The notes under the pieces are model-generated. The model saw only the letters and a program-made list of their open reading frames with translations. It ran no database searches and had not been told where the DNA came from. This document shows positions 6,840 to 14,060 of a DNA stretch of 27,673 nucleotides, piece by piece. The stretch spans positions 1 to 27,673 of the forward strand of contig NZ_JOGO01000075.1 of NCBI RefSeq assembly GCF_000719475.1, written 5' to 3'. Numbering within the stretch: position 1 is the first letter of the stretch; each line of letters opens with the position of its first letter. Both the position numbers and the translations under genes were made by a program. This DNA comes from Streptomyces sp. NRRL F-5630 (GTDB lineage Bacteria > Actinomycetota > Actinomycetes > Streptomycetales > Streptomycetaceae).

Positions 6840-7751
6840 TCAGCTCCTGACGAGCAGCCCGCGCGTGCGCAGCACCCTGCGCTCCAGCGGGCTGAAGATG
6901 AGCAGGTCGATCGCGATGCCGACGATCAGGATGAGGAGGATCGCGAAGAACACCATCGACATGCTGCTGTTGGTACGGCCGTTCTCCAGCAACTGCCCGA
7001 GCCCGATGCCGAGATCGGGCGAGGACGCGATGATCTCGGCGGCCATGAGCGAGCGCCACGAGAACGCCCACCCCTGCTTGAGTCCCGCCAGGTAGCCGGG
7101 CAGCGCGGCGGGCAGCACGATGTGCCAGGTCCCGCGCAGACCCGTCGCGCCGAGCGTGCGGCCGGCTTGCAGGTAGAGCGGCGGCACCTGGTCGACGCCG
7201 GAGACGAGGCCGTTCGCGATCGAGGGCACGGCACCGAGGAGGATCACGGCGTACATCATCGAGCTGTTGAGCCCGAGCCACAGCACGGCGGGCGGCACCC
7301 ACGCGACCGAGGGCAGCGACTGGAGCCCGGAGAGGATCGGCCCGATCGCCGCGCGCACGAACCGCACCCGCGAGACGAGCAGCCCGAGCGGCGTCCCGAT
7401 GACGAGCGCGAGGAGGAAGCCGAAGAGGCCGCGCGAGACGCTCGTCCAGATGTAGCCGAGCAGCTTGCCCTGCGTCCACGCGTCGCTCAGCTCGCCCCAC
7501 ACCGCGCCCGGCGAGGGCAGCTTGTAGGAGTCGGTGACCTTCGCCCAGACGAGGATCTGCCACACGGCGAGGACGAGGACGACGGAGAGGAGGGGCGGGA
7601 GGACCTTGCGGACCAGTACCTCCCGCGCCCCGGCGCGCCCCGTGCCGCCCGAGCCCCCGGCCGTTTCGAGCGCGTCGAGCCCGGCGAGGTCGCCGTCCCC
7701 CTCGTCGCCGGTGTCCTTGGGCAACCGCGTGCTTGTCTCAGTGCTGGCCAT
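6840..7751 (-). CDS. ABC transporter permease, SsuC/TauC-like
   Basis: This 303-residue inner membrane permease has about six helices. The cytoplasmic EAA-type loop is SWRSLMAAEIIASSPDLGIG, which couples to the ATPase. LPSVAWVPPAVLWLG and the LPAALPGYLAGL segment are typical of sulfonate, taurine and nitrate importers. The first 45 residues are polar. Its start at 7751 lies 14 bp inside the ATPase gene, so the two are translationally coupled. With the ATPase and lipoprotein it forms a complete importer for a sulfur-containing anion. The exact substrate is not readable from the sequence. Confidence 0.87.
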   Translation of the reverse strand: MASTETSTRLPKDTGDEGDGDLAGLDALETAGGSGGTGRAGAREVLVRKVLPPLLSVVLVLAVWQILVWAKVTDSYKLPSPGAVWGELSDAWTQGKLLGYIWTSVSRGLFGFLLALVIGTPLGLLVSRVRFVRAAIGPILSGLQSLPSVAWVPPAVLWLGLNSSMMYAVILLGAVPSIANGLVSGVDQVPPLYLQAGRTLGATGLRGTWHIVLPAALPGYLAGLKQGWAFSWRSLMAAEIIASSPDLGIGLGQLLENGRTNSSMSMVFFAILLILIVGIAIDLLIFSPLERRVLRTRGLLVRS

Positions 7752-8532
7752 GACGGCGGATCTCCCCCCGCAGTTCCTCGGTGATCTCGGCGGAAAGCTC
7801 CGCCACGGCGGTGTCCTCGATGCGGCGCGGCTGCGGGATGTCCACGCGCCACTCGCGCGCGATCCGGCCCGGGCGCGAGGAGAGCAGCACGACCCGCTCG
7901 GCGAGCCGCACGGCCTCGCGCACGTTGTGCGTCACGAAGAGCACCGAGAGCCGCGTCTCGCGCCACACCCGGGTCAGCTCGTCGTGCAGCAGGTCCCGCG
8001 TGATGGCGTCGAGCGCGGCGAACGGCTCGTCCATGAGCAGGAGCCGGCTGTCCTGCGCGAGCGCCCGCGCGAGCGCCACCCGCTGCCGCATCCCGCCGGA
8101 CAGTTCGTGCACCCGCTTCCCGTACGCCCCGTCGAGGCGCACGACGTTCAGCAACTCCTCGGCCCGCGCCCGCCGTTCGGGCCTCGGCACCCCGCGCAGC
8201 TTGAGCGCCAGCTCGATGTTCTTGCCCGCCGTGAGCCAGGGGAACAGCGCGTGTTCCTGGAACATGAGCGCGGGCCGTGCGCCCGGTGTGCTGATCTCGC
8301 CGGCCGAGGGCGCGTCGAGCCCGGCGACGAGGTTGAGCAGCGTCGACTTGCCGCAGCCCGAGGCCCCGAGCAGGGTCACGAACTCGCCGGGGGCGACGTC
8401 GAGCGAGATGTCGTCGAGCACGAGGTGCTGCCCGGCGGGGGTGGGAAAGGACTTGGAGACGTGGGCGAGCCGGGCGGCGGGGCCCGCCTCGCGCGTACTG
8501 CCGTCCGTGGCCTCGGCGTACGTCGTCGCCAT
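7738..8532 (-). CDS. ABC transporter ATP-binding protein, SsuB/TauB-like
   Basis: This 264-residue ATPase is complete. It has Walker A GASGCGKST (56-64), a Q-loop Gln at 92, signature LSGGMRQR (144-151), Walker B LLLMDE (164-169) and the switch histidine in VTHN (about 202). The FQEHALFPWLTAGKNIELAL stretch is characteristic of SsuB/TauB/NrtD ATPases. It drives import with the permease and lipoprotein around it. The ATG at 8532 follows AGGAGGT at a good distance. Its 3' end overlaps the permease by 14 bp. Confidence 0.9.
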   Translation of the reverse strand: MATTYAEATDGSTREAGPAARLAHVSKSFPTPAGQHLVLDDISLDVAPGEFVTLLGASGCGKSTLLNLVAGLDAPSAGEISTPGARPALMFQEHALFPWLTAGKNIELALKLRGVPRPERRARAEELLNVVRLDGAYGKRVHELSGGMRQRVALARALAQDSRLLLMDEPFAALDAITRDLLHDELTRVWRETRLSVLFVTHNVREAVRLAERVVLLSSRPGRIAREWRVDIPQPRRIEDTAVAELSAEITEELRGEIRRHGQH

Positions 8533-8617
8533 GGGACACCTCCTGAAGACGGGGCGGGGTGGGGTGGGATGGGGCCGGTACGGGACGGGGGCGCGGCGGC
8601 ACCGCGCCCCCGCGCCG

Positions 8618-9730
8618 CTACTTCACGCCGAGACCGGCGTCGTCCACCGCCGGCCGACCCTCGGCCTTGAGCACCTTGTTGAGCGGCCGGAGGTCGTAGA
8701 TCCCCTTGAGCTGCGGCTTCTTGAGGAGCCCGGCCTTGACCGCGTGATCGGCCTCGGCCTGGAGGGTCGCGGCGAGCGGGTCGTCGAGGAGTTCGATGGA
8801 CTTCCACGCCGGGTCGAGCTGCTCGGCGGGCAGCGCCTTGCCGCTCAGCTTCTTCAGCGCGTCGTTCGCCGTGGCCTTCGCGGCCTCGTCGTTGTCCTTG
8901 ATCCACTTGTTCGTCGTGACCGAACCGCGCAGCACCGCCTCGACGACGTCCGGGTGCTCGCTCAGGAACTTCTGCGACACGATGATGTTCGTGATCACGA
9001 ACTTCTTCTCCGGCCACAGGTCCCGCTCGTCGAGGATCTCCTCGGCACCCTCCGAGACGAGCTTCGACGCCGTCGGCTCGGGCACCCACGCCCCGTCGAT
9101 GGAACCGGACTTGTAGGCGTCCGGTGTCACCTTGTTGTCCGACCGGACGACCGAGACATCGCCCTTGCCGCTCTGCGCGTCGACCTTCCAGCCCTTCTCC
9201 GCGACCCAGTTGAGGAAGGCGACGTCCTGCGTGTTGCCGAGCTGCGGTGTCGCGATGCGCTTGCCCTTGACGTCGTCGAGCGACTTGATCTTCTTCGGGT
9301 TGACGACGAGCTTGACCCCGCCGGAGGCCGAACCGCCGATGATGCGCAGGGACTTGCCCTGCGACTGCGTGAAGCCGTTGAGGGAGGGCGAGGGGCCGAT
9401 GAAACCGATGTCGATCGACCCGGAGTTGAGCGCCTCGATCTCGGAGGGCCCGGCGTTGAACGTCGACGGCTTGACGGTGGTGGCGCCCAGCTCCTTCTGG
9501 AACAGGCCCTTCTCGATGCCGACGAGGGCCGTCGCGTGGGTCAGGTTCGGAAAGTAACCGATCCGCACGCTCGACGCCGACAGCTTCTTGGCGCCGGCGG
9601 CGACGGGCGACTTCGACGCCTTGTCGCCGTCGTCCGCCTCCGAGCCGTAGCCGCAGGCCGTGGCGACGAGGGCGAGCAGGGGCAGGGCGGTGGCCGCGGC
9701 GAGCGAGCGGCGCAGTCTTGCGGAAGGCAC
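8618..9730 (-). CDS. ABC transporter substrate-binding lipoprotein, SsuA-like
   Basis: This 370-residue secreted lipoprotein has an N-terminal RLRRS, a hydrophobic stretch, and Cys26 in LVATAC as the lipid-anchored residue. The lipobox is relaxed, with Ala at -3. The mature part starts with the family's VRIGYFPNLTHATALVGIEKG and has NAGPSEIEALNSGSIDIGFIG and IIGGSASGGV, typical of NMT1/SsuA-like binding proteins for sulfonates, nitrate or thiamine precursors. The GTG start at 9730 has AGAGGA about 9 bases upstream. Genomic setting argues for a sulfur source. No sulfonate monooxygenase (SsuD) or TauD lies nearby, so the compound may be sulfate or another anion. Confidence 0.87.
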   Translation of the reverse strand: MPSARLRRSLAAATALPLLALVATACGYGSEADDGDKASKSPVAAGAKKLSASSVRIGYFPNLTHATALVGIEKGLFQKELGATTVKPSTFNAGPSEIEALNSGSIDIGFIGPSPSLNGFTQSQGKSLRIIGGSASGGVKLVVNPKKIKSLDDVKGKRIATPQLGNTQDVAFLNWVAEKGWKVDAQSGKGDVSVVRSDNKVTPDAYKSGSIDGAWVPEPTASKLVSEGAEEILDERDLWPEKKFVITNIIVSQKFLSEHPDVVEAVLRGSVTTNKWIKDNDEAAKATANDALKKLSGKALPAEQLDPAWKSIELLDDPLAATLQAEADHAVKAGLLKKPQLKGIYDLRPLNKVLKAEGRPAVDDAGLGVK

Positions 9731-9766
9731 GGGAGGGGGTCCTCTCGTTGGCCCGGTCCTCGTCGT

Positions 9767-9779
9767 TCCCCGTGGGGGA
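9767..9779. repeat. Short hairpin TCCCC-GTG-GGGGA before the lipoprotein gene
   Basis: A perfect 5-bp stem with a 3-base loop lies about 40 bp upstream of the lipoprotein start, in the 335-bp gap after cysN. Apart from a possible small ORF at 9875-10066, I see no clear promoter in that gap, so whether the transporter genes share the cys transcript is undecided. Confidence 0.25.
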
Positions 9780-9874
9780 GGGTCGTCAGGAGGCCTCGGG
9801 GCGGGTGGAAGGTCTTCGGTGGTGGAGCGCGAGGAGCGCGCGGGCGCTCCCCCGGGGACGGCGCGGGCCGCGGT

Positions 9875-10066
9875 TCACACACATCGCGCGACACCCCCGG
9901 TCCCTGCCCCCAAGGCGCCGCTGCCCACCCGGCCTCCCTCCTTGGCGAAGCCGCTGTACGCGTCCCTGAGGACGGCGGTGCCGCCCCCGGCCGCGGCGGC
10001 GTCGCGGAACCCGGCGGCGAGCACGCCGCCCCGGCCCCGTACCGCCGCCGCTTCTCGCGAGGCCAT
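9875..10066 (-). CDS. Possible small ORF coupled to cysN (uncertain)
   Basis: A 63-codon frame starts with an ATG that overlaps the cysN stop (TGATG), the arrangement used for translational coupling. It opens MASREAAAVRGRGG and is rich in Ala, Gly and Arg, with no hydrophobic core, signal peptide or motif I recognise. Third positions are mostly G or C, but in this genome chance frames look similar. It fills most of an otherwise empty 335-bp gap. It may be a real small protein or chance; I lean slightly to chance. Confidence 0.25.
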   Translation of the reverse strand: MASREAAAVRGRGGVLAAGFRDAAAAGGGTAVLRDAYSGFAKEGGRVGSGALGAGTGGVARCV

Positions 10067-11406
10067 CAGAAGTCCCAGCCCTCGTCCGCCGTGGCGACGG
10101 TCCCGGCCGCCTCGGCGCTCCCGCCGAACGCCTCGCCCGCCATCCCGGCGGCGAGCGTCGTGCCGTCCGCCGGGTCGATGAGCAGGAAGGACCCCGTCCG
10201 GCGCGATCCGGCGTAGTCGTCGAGCGCGAGCGGGTCCGCGGTGCGCACCACGACGCGGCCGATGTCGTTGGCCACGAGCCGCCCCGGCTCGGGGTGCTGC
10301 GCGAGGTCGTCGAGCGAGAGCCGCGAGGGGATCTCCTTGACGATCGCCTTGACGGTCCGGGTCGTGTGCTTGAGCAGCACGCGGTGCCCCACCGTCAGCG
10401 GCGTGTCCGCGACATGGCACACGGTCGCCGTCACGTCCCGCGTCACCGCGGGGAGTTCGTCGGCCGGAGCGATCAGGTCGCCGCGCGAGACGTCGAGATC
10501 GTCGGCGAGCCGCACGGTCACCGACTGCGGGGCCCAGGCGATGTCCACCTCCTGGCCGAGCGCGTCGATCCCGGCGATCGTGCTCGTACGGCCCGACGGC
10601 AGTACGGCGACGCGCTGCCCGACCCGCAGCGCCCCGGAGGCCACCTGGCCCGCGTAGCCGCGGTAGTCGGGGTGCTCGGCGGACTGCGGGCGGATCACGT
10701 ACTGCACGGGGAAGCGGGCCGGGCAGCCGGTGAGGTCGTGGCTGACCGGGACCGTCTCCAGGTGTTCGAGCACGGTCGGGCCGCCGTACCAGTCCATGCG
10801 CGCCGAGGGCTCCACGACGTTGTCCCCGGCGAGCGCCGAGATCGGGATCGCGGTCACCTCCGGCACGCCGAGACGCGTGGCGTACGCCGTGAACTCCTCG
10901 GCGATCGCGGCGAAGACGGGCTCCGCGTACTCCACGAGGTCCATCTTGTTGACGGCGAGGACGACGTGCGGCACGCGCAGGAGCGCCGCGACGGCCGCGT
11001 GCCTGCGGGTCTGCTCGACGACGCCGTTGCGCGCGTCGACGAGGACGACGGCGAGTTCCGCCGTGGACGCGCCCGTCACCATGTTCCGCGTGTACTGCAC
11101 GTGCCCCGGCGTGTCCGCGAGGATGAAGCGGCGGCGCGGGGTCGCGAAGTAGCGGTAGGCGACGTCGATCGTGATGCCCTGCTCGCGCTCGGCGCGCAGC
11201 CCGTCCGTGAGCAGCGCGAGGTCGGGACCCGAGCGGCCCCGGTCCAGCGAGGCGCGCTCGACCGCTTCGAGCTGATCGGTCAGGACCGACTTGGAGTCGT
11301 GCAGGAGCCGCCCCACGAGGGTGGACTTGCCGTCGTCGACGGAACCGGCGGTCGCGAAACGCAGCAGCGTCGTGGCGTGCGTGCCGAGAACCTGGGTGGT
11401 GGTCAT
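10066..11406 (-). CDS. cysN: Sulfate adenylyltransferase large subunit (GTPase)
   Basis: This 446-residue protein is an EF-Tu-like GTPase that powers APS formation by CysD. GTP-binding motifs are GSVDDGKS (21-28), DTPGH (98-102) and NKMD (153-156). The switch region RAEREQGITIDVAYRYF is diagnostic of CysN, and two beta-barrel domains follow. There is no C-terminal APS kinase domain; that activity is encoded separately by cysC. The ATG at 11406 is 2 bp past the cysD stop. The product acts in the cytoplasm as a CysD-CysN heterodimer: sulfate + ATP gives APS + PPi, driven by GTP hydrolysis. Confidence 0.95.
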   Translation of the reverse strand: MTTTQVLGTHATTLLRFATAGSVDDGKSTLVGRLLHDSKSVLTDQLEAVERASLDRGRSGPDLALLTDGLRAEREQGITIDVAYRYFATPRRRFILADTPGHVQYTRNMVTGASTAELAVVLVDARNGVVEQTRRHAAVAALLRVPHVVLAVNKMDLVEYAEPVFAAIAEEFTAYATRLGVPEVTAIPISALAGDNVVEPSARMDWYGGPTVLEHLETVPVSHDLTGCPARFPVQYVIRPQSAEHPDYRGYAGQVASGALRVGQRVAVLPSGRTSTIAGIDALGQEVDIAWAPQSVTVRLADDLDVSRGDLIAPADELPAVTRDVTATVCHVADTPLTVGHRVLLKHTTRTVKAIVKEIPSRLSLDDLAQHPEPGRLVANDIGRVVVRTADPLALDDYAGSRRTGSFLLIDPADGTTLAAGMAGEAFGGSAEAAGTVATADEGWDF

Positions 11407-11408
11407 GG

Positions 11409-12347
11409 CTAGAAATACCCCTCGCGCTTGCGGTCCTCCATGGCGGCCTCCGAGAGCTTGTCGTCGGCGCGGGTCGCTCCGCGCTCGGTGAGCCGCGAGG
11501 CGGCGATCTCCGCGATGACCGCGTCCAGCGTCGTCGCGTCCGAGTCGACGGCCCCCGTGCACGACATGTCGCCGACCGTGCGGTAGCGCACGCGTCGCCG
11601 CTCGACCGGCTCGCCCTCCTTCGGGCCGCCCCACTCGCCCGCCGTGAGCCACATCCCGCCGCGCGAGAAGACGTCCCGCTCGTGCGCGAAGTAGATCTCG
11701 GGCAGCGCGATGCCCTCCCGGGCGATGTACTGCCACACGTCCAGCTCGGTCCAGTTGGAGAGCGGGAAGACCCGGACGTGCTCTCCGGGCGCGTGCCGCC
11801 CGTTGTAGAGCTGCCACAACTCGGGGCGCTGGCGGCGCGGGTCCCACTGCGAGAACTCGTCGCGCAGCGAGAAGACCCGCTCCTTCGCGCGCGCCTTCTC
11901 CTCGTCGCGGCGGCCCCCGCCGAACACGGCGTCGAACCGGTGCTCCCGGATGGCCTCCGTGAGCGGCACGGTCTGGAGCGGATTGCGGGTGCCGTCCGGG
12001 CGCTCGCGCAGGGTCCCGTTGTCGATGTACTCCTGCACGGAGGCGACGTGCAGCCGCAGCCCGTGCTCCGCCACGACCCGGTCCCGGTAGGCCAGCACCT
12101 CGGGGAAGTTGTGCCCCGTGTCGACGTGCAGGAGTGCGAAGGGCACTGGGGCCGGCGCGAACGCCTTGAGCGCGAGGTGCAGCATCACGATGGAGTCCTT
12201 GCCGCCCGAGAAGAGGATCACCGGGCGCTCGAACTCGCCCGCCACCTCCCGGAAGATGTGCACCGCCTCGGATTCGAGCACGTCCAGGTGGCTCAGCGCG
12301 AACGGGCTCTCGGTGCCGCTCCCCGCGGTCGTCGCCGTCGTCGTCAT
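11409..12347 (-). CDS. cysD: Sulfate adenylyltransferase small subunit
   Basis: This 312-residue protein is the catalytic ATP sulfurylase subunit. The PP-loop SGGKDS (47-52) binds ATP, LLHVDTGHNFPEV follows, and the family segments FGGGRRDEEKARAKERVFS and FPLSNWTELDVWQYI are present. The C-terminus KREGYF is the usual CysD ending. The ATG at 12347 overlaps the cysC stop by 4 bp (ATGA). Its partner CysN starts 2 bp after it, so the two subunits are made together. Confidence 0.96.
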   Translation of the reverse strand: MTTTATTAGSGTESPFALSHLDVLESEAVHIFREVAGEFERPVILFSGGKDSIVMLHLALKAFAPAPVPFALLHVDTGHNFPEVLAYRDRVVAEHGLRLHVASVQEYIDNGTLRERPDGTRNPLQTVPLTEAIREHRFDAVFGGGRRDEEKARAKERVFSLRDEFSQWDPRRQRPELWQLYNGRHAPGEHVRVFPLSNWTELDVWQYIAREGIALPEIYFAHERDVFSRGGMWLTAGEWGGPKEGEPVERRRVRYRTVGDMSCTGAVDSDATTLDAVIAEIAASRLTERGATRADDKLSEAAMEDRKREGYF

Positions 12348-12877
12348 ACCAGTCCCCTCTCCGTGAGCAGCGCGTACAGCGCGGCGGCCGAATCGGCGAC
12401 CGGCTGCGTGTGCGACTCGATCCGCAGGTCGGGCGCCGCCGGGGCCTCGTAGGGGTCGTCGACCCCGGTGAGTCCCGTCAGTTCGCCGGCCGCCTGCTTG
12501 GCGTACAGCCCCTTCACGTCGCGCTCGGCGCACACCTCGACGGGGGTGGCCACGTGCACCTCCAGGTACGGGGTGCCTTCCGCCCGGTGCCGCTCGCGCA
12601 CCGCCTCACGGCTGTCGGCGTACGGCGCGATGACCGGCACGAGCGCCAGCACCCCGTGCGAGGCGAGGAGTTCGGCGACGAAGCCGATCCGCTGGACGTT
12701 CGTGTCCCGGTCGGCGCGGGTGAACCCGAGCCCGGCCGAGAGGAACGTGCGGATCTCGTCGCCGTCGAGCACCTCGGCCTCGCGGCCCTCGGCGCGCAGC
12801 CGCTCGGCCAGCGCGTGGGCGATCGTGGTCTTGCCCGCGCTCGGCAGGCCCGTGAGCCAGACGGTCGCTCCCGCCAC
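12344..12877 (-). CDS. cysC: Adenylyl-sulfate kinase
   Basis: This 177-residue kinase phosphorylates APS at the 3' position to PAPS. The P-loop is GLPSAGKT (10-17), followed by DGDEIR (38-43) and the APS-kinase hallmark GLGFTRADRDTNVQRIGFVA. The V-C-A-E-R-D-V-K-G-L-Y-A-K segment is also typical. The GTG at 12877 is chosen because GAGGAGG ends 8-9 bases upstream and the family's T-V-W-L-T-G-L strand begins right after it. The 161-bp gap back to cysH is the largest inside the core operon and holds several CGCTTCG repeats. Confidence 0.92.
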   Translation of the reverse strand: MAGATVWLTGLPSAGKTTIAHALAERLRAEGREAEVLDGDEIRTFLSAGLGFTRADRDTNVQRIGFVAELLASHGVLALVPVIAPYADSREAVRERHRAEGTPYLEVHVATPVEVCAERDVKGLYAKQAAGELTGLTGVDDPYEAPAAPDLRIESHTQPVADSAAALYALLTERGLV

Positions 12878-12922
12878 CTCGTACCCCTCCTCGTTCGTGC
12901 CCGGTCGTCCCTCCGGGCGTCT

Positions 12923-13024
12923 CGCTTCGTCGTCCCGCGCGGCGCGTACCGGCCGCTTCGCGCGAACGCGCCGCTTCGCACACGTGCCGTCCGGGCCGTG
13001 CGTCCGCGCGTGCCCGGCGCTTCG
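12923..13024. repeat. Cluster of CGCTTCG heptamers between cysH and cysC
   Basis: Four copies of CGCTTCG lie at 12923-12929, 12954-12960, 12972-12978 and 13018-13024, and the palindrome TTCGCGCGAA lies at 12957-12966. This is the only sizeable non-coding gap inside the cys core. The role is unknown. Simple G+C bias makes such words fairly likely. Confidence 0.4.
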
Positions 13025-13038
13025 CCGTCCGGCTCCGC

Positions 13039-13767
13039 TCAGCCGTGCAGCCCGCACTCCGTCTTCGCGCGACCGGCCCAGCGGCCCGCGCGCGCGTCCT
13101 CGCCCGCGAGCAGCCTGCGGGTGCAGGGCGCGCAACCGACCGAGCCGTAGCCGTCCATGAGCAACGGGTTGGTGAGCACGCCGTGTTCGCTCACGTACGC
13201 GTCCACGTCGTCCTGCGTCCAGCGGGCGATGGGGGAGACCTTCACCTTGCGGCGCTTCTCGTCCCAGCCGACCACGGGCGTGTGCGCGCGGGTCGGTGAC
13301 TCGTCGCGCCGCAGCCCCGTGGCCCAGGCGCGGTAGCCGGAGAGCCCCTCGGCGAGCGGGGCGACCTTGCGCAGGGCGCAGCACAGGTCGGGGTCGCGGT
13401 CGTGGAGCTTGGGCCCGTACTCGGCGTCCTGCTCGGCGACGGACTGGCGCGGGGTGAGGGTGAGCACGCGGACGTCCATGACGGCCTCGACCGCGTCGCG
13501 CGTGCCGAGCGTCTCGGGGAAGTGGTAGCCGGTGTCGAGGAAGACGACGTCCACGCCGGGGCGCACCCGCGAGGCGAGGTGCGCGACGACCGCGTCCTCC
13601 ATTGAGGACGTGACGCAGAAGCGGTCCCCGAAGGTGGCGGTGGCCCAGCGCAGGATGTCGAGCGCGTCGGCGTCTTCGAGGTCGCGGCCCGCCTGCTCGG
13701 CGAGCGCGCGCAGCGCGTCGTCCGTGAGGGTGCCGGGGTCCGTGGCGGGTATGCCGGGGTGGCTCAT
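13039..13767 (-). CDS. cysH: Phosphoadenylyl/adenylyl-sulfate reductase, iron-sulfur APS reductase type
   Basis: This 242-residue enzyme reduces activated sulfate to sulfite using thioredoxin. The PP-loop-like region is TSSMEDAVVAHL, followed by FLDTGYHFPET. Four cysteines for a [4Fe-4S] cluster are present: CC at 129-130 and CAPC at 212-215. The catalytic cysteine is C238 in TECGLH. The cluster cysteines are known to mark enzymes that use APS, while PAPS-specific reductases lack them. The ATG at 13767 overlaps the stop of the zinc-ribbon gene by 4 bp. Confidence 0.95.
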   Translation of the reverse strand: MSHPGIPATDPGTLTDDALRALAEQAGRDLEDADALDILRWATATFGDRFCVTSSMEDAVVAHLASRVRPGVDVVFLDTGYHFPETLGTRDAVEAVMDVRVLTLTPRQSVAEQDAEYGPKLHDRDPDLCCALRKVAPLAEGLSGYRAWATGLRRDESPTRAHTPVVGWDEKRRKVKVSPIARWTQDDVDAYVSEHGVLTNPLLMDGYGSVGCAPCTRRLLAGEDARAGRWAGRAKTECGLHG

Positions 13768-14060
13768 GTCCTGTGTTCCCCTTCGCCGTTGTCGCCTTCG
13801 GTGGTGGGACGGGGCGGGGGCGCCGCCGTGTGCGAGGGCGCCTCTTCGTGCGCGGGGGCGCCCGCGCGTGCGTGCCCGGGGGCGGCCTCGCGGGCGAAGC
13901 CGCGCGCGAGCAGGCCCAGGAAGCCCAGGCGGAAGGCGCGGTTGCAGGCCGCGCACTCCCACGTCCCGTGCCCCTCCTCGCCCGGGCGCAGGTCCTCGTC
14001 GCCGCAGTAGGGGCAGTAGAAGGGCACCGCGCGTTGCGTGCCGCCGCCGGTCCGGCTCAC
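13764..14060 (-). CDS. Small zinc-ribbon protein of the sulfate assimilation operon
   Basis: This 98-residue protein has a compact ribbon, CPYCG (C16, C19) and WECAACN (C36, C39), which should bind one zinc ion. A hydrophobic LGFLGLLARG and a disordered Ala/Pro-rich, acidic tail follow. It begins at a GTG overlapping the sulfite reductase stop (GTGA) and its stop overlaps the cysH start (ATGA), so all three are translationally coupled. That tight setting argues for a role in sulfite reduction or APS reduction, for instance electron delivery, cluster assembly or regulation. From memory, a similar small gene sits at this place in S. coelicolor; its function is not known to me. Confidence 0.85.
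   Translation of the reverse strand: MSRTGGGTQRAVPFYCPYCGDEDLRPGEEGHGTWECAACNRAFRLGFLGLLARGFAREAAPGHARAGAPAHEEAPSHTAAPPPRPTTEGDNGEGEHRT

Noticed and set aside
6838..7563. Extension of the chelatase frame into the permease gene
   Set aside because: It overlaps the permease in another frame and lacks chelatase features; the ATG at 6837 starts directly at the conserved first strand.
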